This document shows positions 5,132-11,553 of a DNA stretch of 12,533 nucleotides, piece after piece. Positions within the stretch are counted from its first letter, which is position 1; every line of letters starts with the position of its first letter. The notes under the pieces were generated by a model. The model had not been told where the DNA came from, did no database searches, and worked only from the letters and a program-made list of their open reading frames with translations. The stretch comes from CAIWTU01 sp035686205. GTDB lineage: Bacteria > Desulfobacterota > Desulfuromonadia > Geobacterales > Geobacteraceae. Both the position numbers and the translations under genes were made by a program. The stretch lies in assembly GCA_035686205.1 (NCBI GenBank), contig DASRZQ010000237.1:1-12533 (forward strand), given 5' to 3'.

Positions 5132-6526
5132 CTACTGTTTGCGAGGTCGGTTTTTGCGGCCGTCCTGTTCCGGAAGGGGTATCCCCAGCTTCTTCATCTT
5201 TCGGAACAGGGTGCTCTTGTGGATGCCGAGTTCCCCGGCAGCAGCCAGGCGGTTGTTGCCGTTGCGCTCCAGGGCCGAGCGGATGGATTGGGCGTCGATC
5301 ATGTCGCGGACATTTCTTATTCCCGTAACATCCGCATGTTTGTCCGCGCGGGAGGCGGTAAGCTCGTCGGGAAGATGGGCGATGCCGATTAGGCCTTTGC
5401 CGCACAGAATGAACGACCGTTCTATGACATTTTCCAATTCGCGAACGTTGCCGGGCCAGTCATGGGCCATGAGCAGGGAAAGCGCCTCAGTGGAGATTCC
5501 CTGCACTTCCTTCCGCTGCAGATGGTTGAAGCGGGTAATGAACTGCTCCGCGAGCAGGGGTATATCTTCTTTGCGGCGCCGCAGGGGCGGCAACTCGACG
5601 CGGACTACATTGACCCGGTAGTAGAGGTCCTCCCGGAAAGCCCCCCGGCGCATCTGTTCCGACAGGTCCCTGTTGGTTGCGACAATGATCCGGACATCCG
5701 CCGTCTCGGAACGGGTCGCCCCCAGCGGCTCAAAGATGCGGTCCTGGAGAACGCGAAGAAGTCGAACCTGCAATGCCGGACTCACTTCCCCGATCTCGTC
5801 GAGAAAGAGGGTTCCCCCCTTGGCCATGGCGAAACGACCGGGCTTGTCCCTGTTCGCTCCGGTGAATGCGCCGGCCTTGTATCCGAACAGTTCGGATTCC
5901 AGGAGCGTGTCGGGGAGGGCTCCGCAGTTGACGGCGACAAACGGTCCCTTGTGCCTCGGACTGAGCGAGTGGATCGTCCGCGCCATCAATTCCTTTCCAG
6001 TTCCGGTTTCACCAAGGATAAGCACCGTGCTCGGACTGGCGGCGATGGCCGGCAGGATTTCGAACACTTTCTGCATGACCGGACTTCGGCTGACGATGTC
6101 ACCGACGCGGAATCGCCCCTCCAGTTCCTGTCGCAGCGCTTCGACTTCGCTCAGGTCCCGGAAGGTTTCCGCCCCGCCGATGATACGGGCGTCGGAGTCT
6201 CTCAGCACTGCCGTCGAAACACTTATGGGGATGCGTTTCCCGTCGGCGTTGATAATGTATCCCGATTTGCCTATGACAGGCTTTTCGGTTTCAAGGGTGC
6301 GGCGGAGGGCGCATTCCACTTCGCACATGCTGGAGCGGAAAACCTCGGAACAGCACCGTCCTATGGCCTCGCCGCGGGAAATGCCGGTTATTTCCTCGGC
6401 CGCCCGGTTGAACGAGGTTATCCGCCAGTCAAGGTCCACGGTGAATACGCCGTCGGAAATGCTTTCGAGAATCGCGTCGGTCGGCGTGAGTGTCACGGTT
6501 GTTTTTTTTGCTGATTTTCCTGCCAT
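5132..6526 (-). CDS. Sigma-54-dependent PAS/AAA+/Fis transcriptional activator
   Basis: A 464-residue enhancer-binding protein. Residues 15-125 form a PAS domain (ILESISDGVFTVDLDWRITS) with Cys58, Cys59, Cys68 and Cys72, a cysteine group suited to sensing redox state or a metal cluster. The AAA+ domain has Walker A GETGTGKE (172-179), the sigma-54-contact loop GAFTGA (219-224), Walker B GGTLFLDEI (237-245) and DWPGNVRELENVIERS. The C-terminus is a Fis-type helix-turn-helix (NNRLAAAGELGIHKSTLFRK). There is no receiver domain, so the PAS domain is the likely input. ATG 6524-6526 begins a natural PAS leader; a frame open to 6646 adds 40 unconserved-looking residues. The ribosome site is weak. 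It ends 131 bases before the sigma-54 promoter and is the probable regulator of the ORP-like run, as DVU2106 is in Desulfovibrio vulgaris. Confidence 0.95.
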   Translation of the reverse strand: MAGKSAKKTTVTLTPTDAILESISDGVFTVDLDWRITSFNRAAEEITGISRGEAIGRCCSEVFRSSMCEVECALRRTLETEKPVIGKSGYIINADGKRIPISVSTAVLRDSDARIIGGAETFRDLSEVEALRQELEGRFRVGDIVSRSPVMQKVFEILPAIAASPSTVLILGETGTGKELMARTIHSLSPRHKGPFVAVNCGALPDTLLESELFGYKAGAFTGANRDKPGRFAMAKGGTLFLDEIGEVSPALQVRLLRVLQDRIFEPLGATRSETADVRIIVATNRDLSEQMRRGAFREDLYYRVNVVRVELPPLRRRKEDIPLLAEQFITRFNHLQRKEVQGISTEALSLLMAHDWPGNVRELENVIERSFILCGKGLIGIAHLPDELTASRADKHADVTGIRNVRDMIDAQSIRSALERNGNNRLAAAGELGIHKSTLFRKMKKLGIPLPEQDGRKNRPRKQ

Positions 6527-6629
6527 TTTTCTAAGATACCACACAGGGTCATTTATTGGAATCGTGGTCCCGATGCCCTTTACCGTCCTTGTTCCTGCCC
6601 CGGGCCCCGGGGCCGCACGTATCGGACAT

Positions 6630-6719
6630 TCAGGTCGGAATGCCAAGGCGGGGCAGTATGTATTTCTGCAGGGCTATCCAGAAAGCCAGAAAACCGAGCA
6701 AAAGGAGTATGCTTTTCAT
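6630..6719 (-). CDS. 29-residue single-pass membrane peptide
   Basis: A short open frame, ATG 6717-6719 to TGA 6630-6632, encodes a 29-residue peptide: MKSILLLLGFLAFWIALQKY followed by ILPRLGIPT. It is one hydrophobic helix with a basic N-terminus and a conserved-looking LPRLGIPT tail. It starts 29 bases after the MoaE-like stop and lies before the activator gene on the same strand. GGGG at -11 is a weak ribosome site. Composition and context (next to the membrane protein DUF2892) make it a believable gene; it could be a small membrane partner. No function is known to me. Confidence 0.6.
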   Translation of the reverse strand: MKSILLLLGFLAFWIALQKYILPRLGIPT

Positions 6720-6748
6720 GATTTGTACCCCGTGAAAAGTCCATTGGT

Positions 6749-7144
6749 CTACGGACGTTCTATCAGTTCAATCAATTCCTCTTTTTTAACCTCATCGACG
6801 AGAAACGAGCAGGCCGCGAAACAGCGGTCCCTTGTCTTTCCCGATACAATCGCCAGCAGAACGGAATCGCATGAGCCGATAACGCCAAGCCGGTGCACCA
6901 GCAGCACCTGGTTCAGGTCGAATTTCCGCATTGCATCCGAGGCAAGACGGGACAATTTGTCGTCCAGGTCCGTGACCAGGGCTTTCAGCTCGACCGATGA
7001 GAAGTCAGGAACCTGTTTTCCGGGGCGCTTGACCCTGCCGTGATGAAGAACTACCGTGCCGCTGCAGTCGCCCTCCCTATCCAGAAATTGCCGATACAGC
7101 TCCAGATGATCGAATGGCTGTTCCGTGGCGTATGCCGTTACCAT
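6749..7144 (-). CDS. Divergent MoaE-like protein (molybdopterin synthase large-subunit family)
   Basis: A 131-residue protein. GTVVLHHGRVKRPGK (about residues 29-43) matches the GAVVTFTGKVRN strand-loop of MoaE, and LLVHRLGVIGSCDSVLLAIV plus RDRCFAACSFLVDEVKK match the HRIGELWPGDEIV and HRSSAFEAGQFIMDYLK blocks. The first active-site lysine region (EVKK) is kept, but the canonical PxWK segment that holds the second lysine is replaced by EELIELIERP, and the protein ends there. True MoaE converts precursor Z to molybdopterin with MoaD; no MoaD is seen nearby. It may be a catalytically altered relative tied to Mo or S chemistry of this locus. ATG 7142-7144 with AAGGAGG is far better than the frame start at 7231. 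Confidence 0.75.
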   Translation of the reverse strand: MVTAYATEQPFDHLELYRQFLDREGDCSGTVVLHHGRVKRPGKQVPDFSSVELKALVTDLDDKLSRLASDAMRKFDLNQVLLVHRLGVIGSCDSVLLAIVSGKTRDRCFAACSFLVDEVKKEELIELIERP

Positions 7145-7176
7145 GGGTCCTCCTTGTGGTGAAATGAGATTTTTAC

Positions 7177-7374
7177 TTACTTCATCGATTTGGGCATTCC
7201 CAGCTTTTCCAGGATGGTCATCATCGGGCACCAGTCGGTGAATCCGGACTGGAGCAGGTTCAGACCGACGAAAGCTGTGAACCAGAGCCAGTTGATGTTC
7301 ACTTTTACGCCCAGCAGGAGCGATATGAGGATAAATGCCCCTGCAATAAGTCTGAGCATTCTGTCGACGTGCAT
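7177..7374 (-). CDS. DUF2892 (YgaP-type transmembrane) small membrane protein
   Basis: A 65-residue protein with two hydrophobic helices (LIAGAFILISLLLGV and WLWFTAFVGLNLLQSG) followed by FTDWCPMMTILEKLGM, the diagnostic DUF2892 tail with its Trp-Cys-Pro. In other bacteria this domain stands alone or is fused to rhodanese domains (YgaP), suggesting a link to sulfur handling at the membrane. ATG 7372-7374 has AGAGG upstream. The MoaE-like gene follows after 33 bases, so both are probably on one message. Confidence 0.9.
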   Translation of the reverse strand: MHVDRMLRLIAGAFILISLLLGVKVNINWLWFTAFVGLNLLQSGFTDWCPMMTILEKLGMPKSMK

Positions 7375-7413
7375 ATTTAGCCTCTTTTTGGGTTTATTTG
7401 GAATGGCGGTGAT

Positions 7414-7484
7414 GTAGGGGCAAACCTCGTGTCTGCCCTTTATCTTTGGTGCGCAATCAGTGCGATCACGAGGATCGCCCCTAC
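7414..7484. repeat. GTAGGGGC-type palindromic repeat overlapping a gene end
   Basis: Arms 7414-7431 (GTAGGGGCAAACCTCGTG) and 7467-7484 (CACGAGGATCGCCCCTAC) are inverted copies with three mismatches. GTAGGGGCGA palindromes of this kind are scattered through many proteobacterial genomes. Bases 7481-7483 of the right arm are the TAG stop of the C_GCAxxG_C_C gene, so insertion may have trimmed or re-ended that gene. It separates that gene from DUF2892 on the same strand. Confidence 0.75.
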
Positions 7485-7894
7485 AAAAGCAACTCCGCCG
7501 CTTTCCCTGCTACCTTGCCGGTGAGCGAGGCGCAGATACCCTTCTGTTCGGCGGTTATTACCCTGCAGCAGGTTGCCCCGTAGGCCGCAGCGAACCATTT
7601 GTGCAGCTCCTTGGTCAGTGAGCCCAGCCTTTTCCTGTCATTGTCCACAACAAGCCCCATGGCCATTGTCGCGCCCGCCACTGCTCCGCAGATGCATCCG
7701 GACCCCGAACCGCCGCCGAAACCCGTTGCCAGCCGGGTTATTTCATCGGGCATGTCGGGCCTGAAGCGGTTCTTCAGGGCGGACAGGGCCGATTCCGCGC
7801 AGTTCATTTTCTTCGTGCGGAAAAGCCGCTCTGCCTCAGCTTCCACCTCCGCTATGATATCTGCCGGGCTTTCCTCCTGTTTCAGTTCAAACAT
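7481..7894 (-). CDS. C_GCAxxG_C_C family putative redox protein
   Basis: A 137-residue protein with the family's spaced cysteines: MNCAESAL (Cys32), GFGGGSGSGCICGAVAGATM (Cys67, Cys69), GATCCRVI (Cys109, Cys110) and GICASL (Cys121). The family is named from this pattern and is thought to bind a metal or take part in redox reactions; its substrate is not known. It is cytoplasmic, with no signal peptide. ATG 7892-7894 has GGAGG four bases upstream. It is the first gene of the probable five-gene run leading to the sigma-54 activator. Its stop codon lies within a palindromic repeat, so the last residues (ELLL) may be derived from the insertion. Confidence 0.9.
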   Translation of the reverse strand: MFELKQEESPADIIAEVEAEAERLFRTKKMNCAESALSALKNRFRPDMPDEITRLATGFGGGSGSGCICGAVAGATMAMGLVVDNDRKRLGSLTKELHKWFAAAYGATCCRVITAEQKGICASLTGKVAGKAAELLL

Positions 7895-7914
7895 TTGACC
7901 TCCGTCTTAAACTT

Positions 7915-7945
7915 TTTATACAAATTTGCAATCAAAAAATTTCAA
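7915..7945 (-). promoter_or_regulatory. Weak sigma-70-like promoter candidate for the C_GCAxxG_C_C run
   Basis: On the minus strand TTGAAA (7940-7945) and TATAAA (7915-7920) are 19 bases apart, longer than the ideal 17, about 20 bases before the ATG at 7894. The AT-rich setting could make this fortuitous. No sigma-54 promoter is seen upstream of this gene. Confidence 0.25.
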
Positions 7946-7949
7946 AATA

Positions 7950-8019
7950 TGTCATGTCGAACAAAGAGAGACATCTTTGATAGACGTTTCAAGATTTCTC
8001 GCTGGAGCTCGAAATGACA
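7950..8019. repeat. TGTCAT...AAGATT palindromic repeat, copy 1
   Basis: The left arm (7950-7977, starting TGTCATGTCGAACAAAGAGA) and right arm (7991-8019, ending GCTCGAAATGACA) pair imperfectly around GATAGACGTTTC. A second copy with the same outer sequence is at 11716-11792. TGTCATTTCGA...GAAATCTT elements of this type are widespread intergenic repeats in Desulfobacterota. No gene is inside. Confidence 0.8.
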
Positions 8020-8058
8020 ATGAATTGAATGCAACTCGGAATTAAATGTCTTCTTTTG

Positions 8059-8090
8059 CCACATATATTCAAAATTCTATATATATGTGG
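8059..8090. promoter_or_regulatory. AT-rich 10-bp palindrome in the divergent spacer
   Basis: CCACATATAT (8059-8068) and ATATATGTGG (8081-8090) are exact inverted copies around a 12-base AT-rich centre. This resembles a dimeric-regulator operator in layout. It lies between the leftward C_GCAxxG_C_C gene and the rightward DUF2062 gene, over 150 bases from either start, so which it would control is unclear. Confidence 0.35.
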
Positions 8091-8139
8091 ACGCTTCACT
8101 TGTCAAGATTTATTGTCAAATACGGTTACTCCGATTTGC

Positions 8140-8213
8140 CGGTTTTAATTTTCCCTGAATTCGTGACGACTGAACGCCGGTCGCGCGAAATGCCATGGTT
8201 CAACGTCGTAGAC
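8140..8213. repeat. Partial relative of the 3401-3581 element
   Basis: CCTGAATTCGTGACG (8154-8168) matches CCTGAATCCGTGACG (3403-3417) at 14 of 15 bases. Both continue with further shared blocks: GCCG, AATGCC, GGTT, AACGTCG and GAC, in the same order and near-same spacing through 8213 and 3464. The upstream flank (CGGTTTT...) is similar as well. The right inverted arm is not seen here, so this is a half or decayed copy. Confidence 0.5.
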
Positions 8214-8303
8214 GCGACACGTCAAACCTCCATCAGTGAAACATCCGCCGGTGCCCGGGCCTGATTCGACAAAACCGCTTTCTGATAAATTTCTTAAATT
8301 GAA

Positions 8304-8331
8304 TTGACAAAAGTATGACATGGGCTATAGA
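8304..8331 (+). promoter_or_regulatory. Sigma-70-type promoter of the DUF2062 gene
   Basis: TTGACA (8304-8309) and TATAGA (8326-8331) are separated by 16 bases, close to ideal. Transcription would begin near 8339. That is downstream of the ATG at 8315, which supports the TTG start at 8360 for the gene. Confidence 0.6.
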
Positions 8332-8359
8332 CTTGGGAGCCGATTACAGGAGGGAATTC

Positions 8360-8845
8360 TTGCTAGATAAGGAAAAATGGAAGAAACGGATCAAGGTGAT
8401 CCTCAGCCTGGACAGCCATCCGGGGCACATCTCGGCAGGGCTGGCAGTGGGCGTTTTTATCAGTTTTACACCTTTGTACGGACTTCACCTGGTGTTGGCC
8501 GTGATCGCGTCATTCCTGTTCCGGCTGAACAAGATCACCTGCATTACCGGGACTTGGGTAAACAACCCTTTCACAGTTGTTCCGGTTACCGTCATGAGCT
8601 ACAAACTGGGAAGAATCCTGCTCGGCATGCCCCCTGCAAGGATCCACATCAGGGAGTTTAACTGGCAGTTCGTCAAGGGCCATGCCACTTCTCTTTTCCT
8701 GGGTTCTTCCATCCTCGGTTTCATTGCGGCGGTTTTATCCTATTTTATCTGCTATTACCTGATTGTGACTTTCCGGCAGAAGGATGAGGCGATGAAAGAG
8801 ATGATGGAAGAAATGGAAGAGCTCGGCGAAGACATGGAACTTTGA
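8360..8845 (+). CDS. DUF2062 domain membrane protein
   Basis: A 161-residue protein from TTG 8360-8362. It has the DUF2062 pattern: HPGHISAGLAVGVFISFTPL, YGLHLVLAVIASFLFRLNK, then GTWVNNPFTVVPVT, giving two to three hydrophobic helices with the conserved NPfT between them, another helix at GSSILGFIAAVLSYFICYYL, and an acidic tail (MKEMMEEMEELGEDMEL). The family is of unknown biochemical role; it is sometimes fused to glycosyltransferases, hinting at the envelope. The start was moved from ATG 8315 because AGGAGG (8349-8354) is six bases before TTG, and the ATG lies within the promoter. It is a single gene, convergent with the phosphate transporter. Confidence 0.85.
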   Translation: MLDKEKWKKRIKVILSLDSHPGHISAGLAVGVFISFTPLYGLHLVLAVIASFLFRLNKITCITGTWVNNPFTVVPVTVMSYKLGRILLGMPPARIHIREFNWQFVKGHATSLFLGSSILGFIAAVLSYFICYYLIVTFRQKDEAMKEMMEEMEELGEDMEL

Positions 8846-8896
8846 GGAGTCAGAAGTCAGAAGAACTGCCGCGTTGTTGAATTATTGCTGACTCCT
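8845..8896. repeat. Short inverted repeat between convergent genes
   Basis: AGGAGTCAG (8845-8853) and CTGACTCCT (8888-8896) are exact inverted copies, and the spacer repeats the AGTCAGAAGTCAGAA motif and TTCTGAATTCTT. Such GAGTCAGAA tracts are common junk-like intergenic repeats. With no U-run on either strand it is at best a weak bidirectional terminator for the DUF2062 and phosphate transporter genes. Confidence 0.45.
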
Positions 8897-8914
8897 GGAT
8901 TCTGAATTCTTCAG

Positions 8915-9916
8915 TTATTTCCCGATAAGCGGTCTCAAAACAAGATAAACGACGCATGAAACAAGCCCCGAAGCGGGGATGGTCAGGACCCAGGCCCAGA
9001 GAATGCGGTACGCCAGCTGCCAGTTGACGGCGGAGAGCCTTTTCGTGAGCCCGACGCCAAGGATGCTTGACGTTATCACATGGGTCGTGCTGGTGGGCAT
9101 GCCGAATGCCGCCGCGCCGAGAATGACACCCGCGGAAGCAGTTTCGACGCAGAAGCCGTGAACGGGCTGAAGTTTAACGAAATCACGGCCCACCGTTTTA
9201 ATAATTCTCCATCCACCTACTGCCGTGCCAAGGCCCATGGCCGTTGCACAGGCGACCATAACCCATACGGGGACATGAAATGTCCGCATGTATCCGTAGC
9301 TGACCAGCGCCATGGTTATCACGCCCATCGACTTCTGGGCGTCCGCCGTCCCGTGGGAAAAAGCCATAAATGCGGCGGAAAGGACCTGCAGTTTCCTGAA
9401 TCCCTTGTTAAGAGCGTGGGGAGCGCTGTTCCTGAAGCACCACATCATGATGACCATAAAGGTAAAACCGGCCAACGTCCCCAGCATGGGTGAAATTATC
9501 AGTGCCAGAATTATCTTTTCCAGCCCCGCCCAGTGAAGGGCCGATATGCCTGCCGATGCGGTCACCGCTCCCATGATGCCCCCAATGATGGCGTGGGATG
9601 AAGAGGAAGGCAGGCCATAGTACCAGGTTACAAGGTCCCAGATGATCGCGCCGATTATGCCGGCCAGAACCACCATCTGGGTGACGTTGCCGGGGTCGAC
9701 TATTCCTTTGCCGATGGTTGCTGCAACCTTGGTTGAGATCATCGCGCCGGCGAAGTTCAGGACTGCGGCCATGAGGATCGCGGACCTTATGGTGAGTGCC
9801 CTTGTAGATATGCAGGTGGCAATGGCATTGGCGGTATCGTGGAAGCCGTTGATGAAATCGAACGTGAGGGCCGCCAGGACAACCAGTACCAGCATGACGA
9901 ACGTGACATCAAGCAT
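8915..9916 (-). CDS. pit: PiT-family inorganic phosphate transporter
   Basis: A 333-residue polytopic membrane protein of the PiT family, which co-transports metal-phosphate with protons (or Na+) at low affinity. It carries both halves of the duplicated signature: DFINGFHDTANAIATCISTR near residue 25 with GLPSSSSHAIIGG near 102, and AFSHGTADAQKSMGVI near 190 with GMPTSTTHVITSSILGVG near 275. About ten hydrophobic segments are visible. Its length is typical of short bacterial PiT proteins lacking a big central loop. ATG 9914-9916 overlaps the end of the DUF47 gene by eight bases, so the two are translationally coupled. Family members pair with DUF47 proteins as regulators of transport. Confidence 0.95.
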   Translation of the reverse strand: MLDVTFVMLVLVVLAALTFDFINGFHDTANAIATCISTRALTIRSAILMAAVLNFAGAMISTKVAATIGKGIVDPGNVTQMVVLAGIIGAIIWDLVTWYYGLPSSSSHAIIGGIMGAVTASAGISALHWAGLEKIILALIISPMLGTLAGFTFMVIMMWCFRNSAPHALNKGFRKLQVLSAAFMAFSHGTADAQKSMGVITMALVSYGYMRTFHVPVWVMVACATAMGLGTAVGGWRIIKTVGRDFVKLQPVHGFCVETASAGVILGAAAFGMPTSTTHVITSSILGVGLTKRLSAVNWQLAYRILWAWVLTIPASGLVSCVVYLVLRPLIGK

Positions 9917-10526
9917 TTTTCAGCACCACGCTTTCAAGGATATTGGCGGCATCTTCACACTTGTCGGAGGCACGCTCCATCGTCTCGTAGATTTCCTTCC
10001 ACTTGATCAGCCGGATGGGGTCCGTCTCTTCGTCAAAGAGCTGGCTTATGGCCTCGCGGCAGACGCGGTCGGCCTCATTTTCCAGGGAATTCACTTCCAC
10101 GCAGAACCTGTTGATGTCTTCCAGATTTCCGCCCAGCAGCGATACGGCCCCCTGCAGGGTCTGGCATCCCTTGAGGATCAGGAATGCGAGCTCCTTGGAC
10201 GCCGCTGTCGGCTGTTCCACGTTGTACATGACGAACCTCTGCGCGCAGGCGTCGATAAGGTCGAGAATGTCGTCCAGGCCGCTGGAAAGCGCATAGATAT
10301 CTTCCCTGTCCAGGGGCGTGATGAAGCTCTTGTTCAGTTTCCTGACGAGCTCATGGGTCATGGAATCTCCCTTGTGCTCGATTTCCTTGATCTTTTTCTG
10401 GCTGGCGACGGGGTCTGAAAAATCATCGAGCATTTCCTTGAAAAGCTTGGCTCCTTCGATGATGTTCGCGGAAATATTTCTGAACAGCACGAAAAAATTT
10501 TCGTTTTTCGGAATCAGTCCGAACAT
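9909..10526 (-). CDS. DUF47 / PhoU-like phosphate transport accessory protein
   Basis: A 205-residue, all-helical protein of the DUF47 (PhoU-like, Pit accessory) family, opening MFGLIPKNENFFVLFRNISA. It has the EIEHKGDSMTHELVRKL and FITPLDREDIYALSSGLDD blocks and the second-half counterpart ENEADRVCREAISQLF, in which the E-x2-(G/A)-D elements bind metal. ATG 10524-10526 has AGGAGGT five bases upstream, so the in-frame start at 10547 was rejected. It is transcribed before the PiT gene, which it overlaps by eight bases, and probably gates that transporter. Confidence 0.93.
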   Translation of the reverse strand: MFGLIPKNENFFVLFRNISANIIEGAKLFKEMLDDFSDPVASQKKIKEIEHKGDSMTHELVRKLNKSFITPLDREDIYALSSGLDDILDLIDACAQRFVMYNVEQPTAASKELAFLILKGCQTLQGAVSLLGGNLEDINRFCVEVNSLENEADRVCREAISQLFDEETDPIRLIKWKEIYETMERASDKCEDAANILESVVLKNA

Positions 10527-10571
10527 TGCTACCTCCTGGCGAGACATCGCCGGCCCGCCGTTGAATTTGTC

Positions 10572-10647
10572 AAACGGCTATACATAACACAAATTTTTAA
10601 TAGTCTCCACACAATTGTAACAATCGGAAAAACACCGATAGCCGTTT
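10572..10647. promoter_or_regulatory. Widely spaced inverted pair AAACGGCTAT / ATAGCCGTTT in divergent spacer
   Basis: Ten-base exact inverted copies lie at 10572-10581 and 10638-10647, 56 bases apart, in the 214-base spacer between the leftward DUF47-PiT genes and rightward uppP. Two operator half-regions for a looping regulator, or chance, are possible. I do not see a clear pho box. Confidence 0.3.
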
Positions 10648-10670
10648 ATTTGTTTGCTTCCAGTTTTAAC

Positions 10671-10699
10671 TTGATTTTAATCTTTTGCTGCACTATTTT
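10671..10699 (+). promoter_or_regulatory. Candidate sigma-70 promoter of uppP
   Basis: TTGATT (10671-10676) and TATTTT (10694-10699) are 17 bases apart, giving a start near 10707, about 34 bases before the GTG of uppP. The hexamers are imperfect but the spacing is ideal. Confidence 0.4.
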
Positions 10700-10740
10700 G
10701 CCTTTCGCGGCATATTCAAACAAGACCGGAGAATACAAAA

Positions 10741-11553
10741 GTGAATTCATTACACGCGCTCGTCCTAGGCGCAATACAGGGATTTACGGAAATTCTGCCC
10801 ATCAGCAGCTCTGCGCACCTTATCCTGGTTCCCTGGCTGTTCCACTGGCCGGAATCGGGCCTTACGTTCGATGTTGCACTCCACCTCGGTACGCTTATAG
10901 CGCTATGTCTTTATTTCCGGCGTGATATCCTGGAGCTTGCCCTGAATCTCGCCAAAGGCGTCAGGCGCGGAACGTTCGCCGACCCGGCAAGCCGTTTGCC
11001 TCTTTACATTCTGGCCGGAACGATTCCCGCCGCCATAGCCGGGAAGTTATATGAAAAACCCATCGAGGAGATTTTCCGCAGGAGCCCCGTTGCAATCGCG
11101 GTGCTGCTGGCGGTATTCGGCCTGATCCTTGCGCTTGCCGACTGGATCGGCCGCAAGCGCCTGGAAATGGACGGTGTAACCCTCGGGTCTTCCCTGATCA
11201 TCGGCCTGGCCCAGTGCCTGGCGCTCGTCCCCGGCGTATCCCGTTCCGGAATCACAATAACCGCCGCCCTGTTTCTCGGATTCAGGCGGGAAACCGCGGC
11301 GCGCTTTTCATTTCTCCTTTCCCTGCCGATAGTCGCCGGCGCCGCCCTCCTGAAGCTCGGCGAACTCGCCCGGCACGGCATTCCCCGCGAAGAGCTGGAC
11401 CTGCTGCTGATCGGCATTGCGGCCTCCGCGATTATCGGCTACGTCAGCATTGCTTTCCTGCTCAAATTAGTGCAGAAGCATTCATTGTCCCCCTTTGTCT
11501 GGTACAGGCTCCTTGCGGGCGCCGGTATCCTGCTTTATATCTTTGTTTTCTGA
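10741..11553 (+). CDS. uppP: Undecaprenyl-diphosphatase UppP (BacA)
   Basis: A 270-residue integral membrane enzyme that removes a phosphate from undecaprenyl diphosphate, recycling the lipid carrier of peptidoglycan and other envelope polymers; its overexpression gives bacitracin resistance. Visible signatures are QGFTEILPISSSAHL (residues 13-27) and VPGVSRSGITIT (about 162-173), the two conserved segments of the active site, with FDVALHLGTLIALCLYFRRD near 43. About eight transmembrane segments span the normal length for the family (265-275). The start is GTG 10741-10743 with GGAGA eight bases upstream. It is a single gene, with a weak CCGCACTTGCGG hairpin just after its stop. Confidence 0.96.
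   Translation: MNSLHALVLGAIQGFTEILPISSSAHLILVPWLFHWPESGLTFDVALHLGTLIALCLYFRRDILELALNLAKGVRRGTFADPASRLPLYILAGTIPAAIAGKLYEKPIEEIFRRSPVAIAVLLAVFGLILALADWIGRKRLEMDGVTLGSSLIIGLAQCLALVPGVSRSGITITAALFLGFRRETAARFSFLLSLPIVAGAALLKLGELARHGIPREELDLLLIGIAASAIIGYVSIAFLLKLVQKHSLSPFVWYRLLAGAGILLYIFVF

Noticed and set aside
5462..6514. 350-codon plus-strand open frame opposite the sigma-54 activator
   Set aside because: Its codons mirror the AAA+ domain on the other strand; the minus-strand product has every family motif, this one none.
6603..6614. GGCCCCGGGGCC palindrome before the activator gene
   Set aside because: It is a 12-base GC run with no T-tract, so not a terminator, and it has no room for a loop as a hairpin.
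7950..8019. Reading the palindromic repeats as a CRISPR array
   Set aside because: Each is a single palindrome, with no regularly spaced direct repeats or unique spacers, and no cas genes are present.
8046..8264. 72-codon plus-strand frame in the spacer before DUF2062
   Set aside because: It runs through the AT-rich palindrome and the repeat relative, lacks a ribosome site and resembles nothing known to me.
10572..10647. Pho box for the DUF47-PiT genes
   Set aside because: I looked for paired CTGTCAT-like direct repeats eleven bases apart on both strands and did not find a convincing set.
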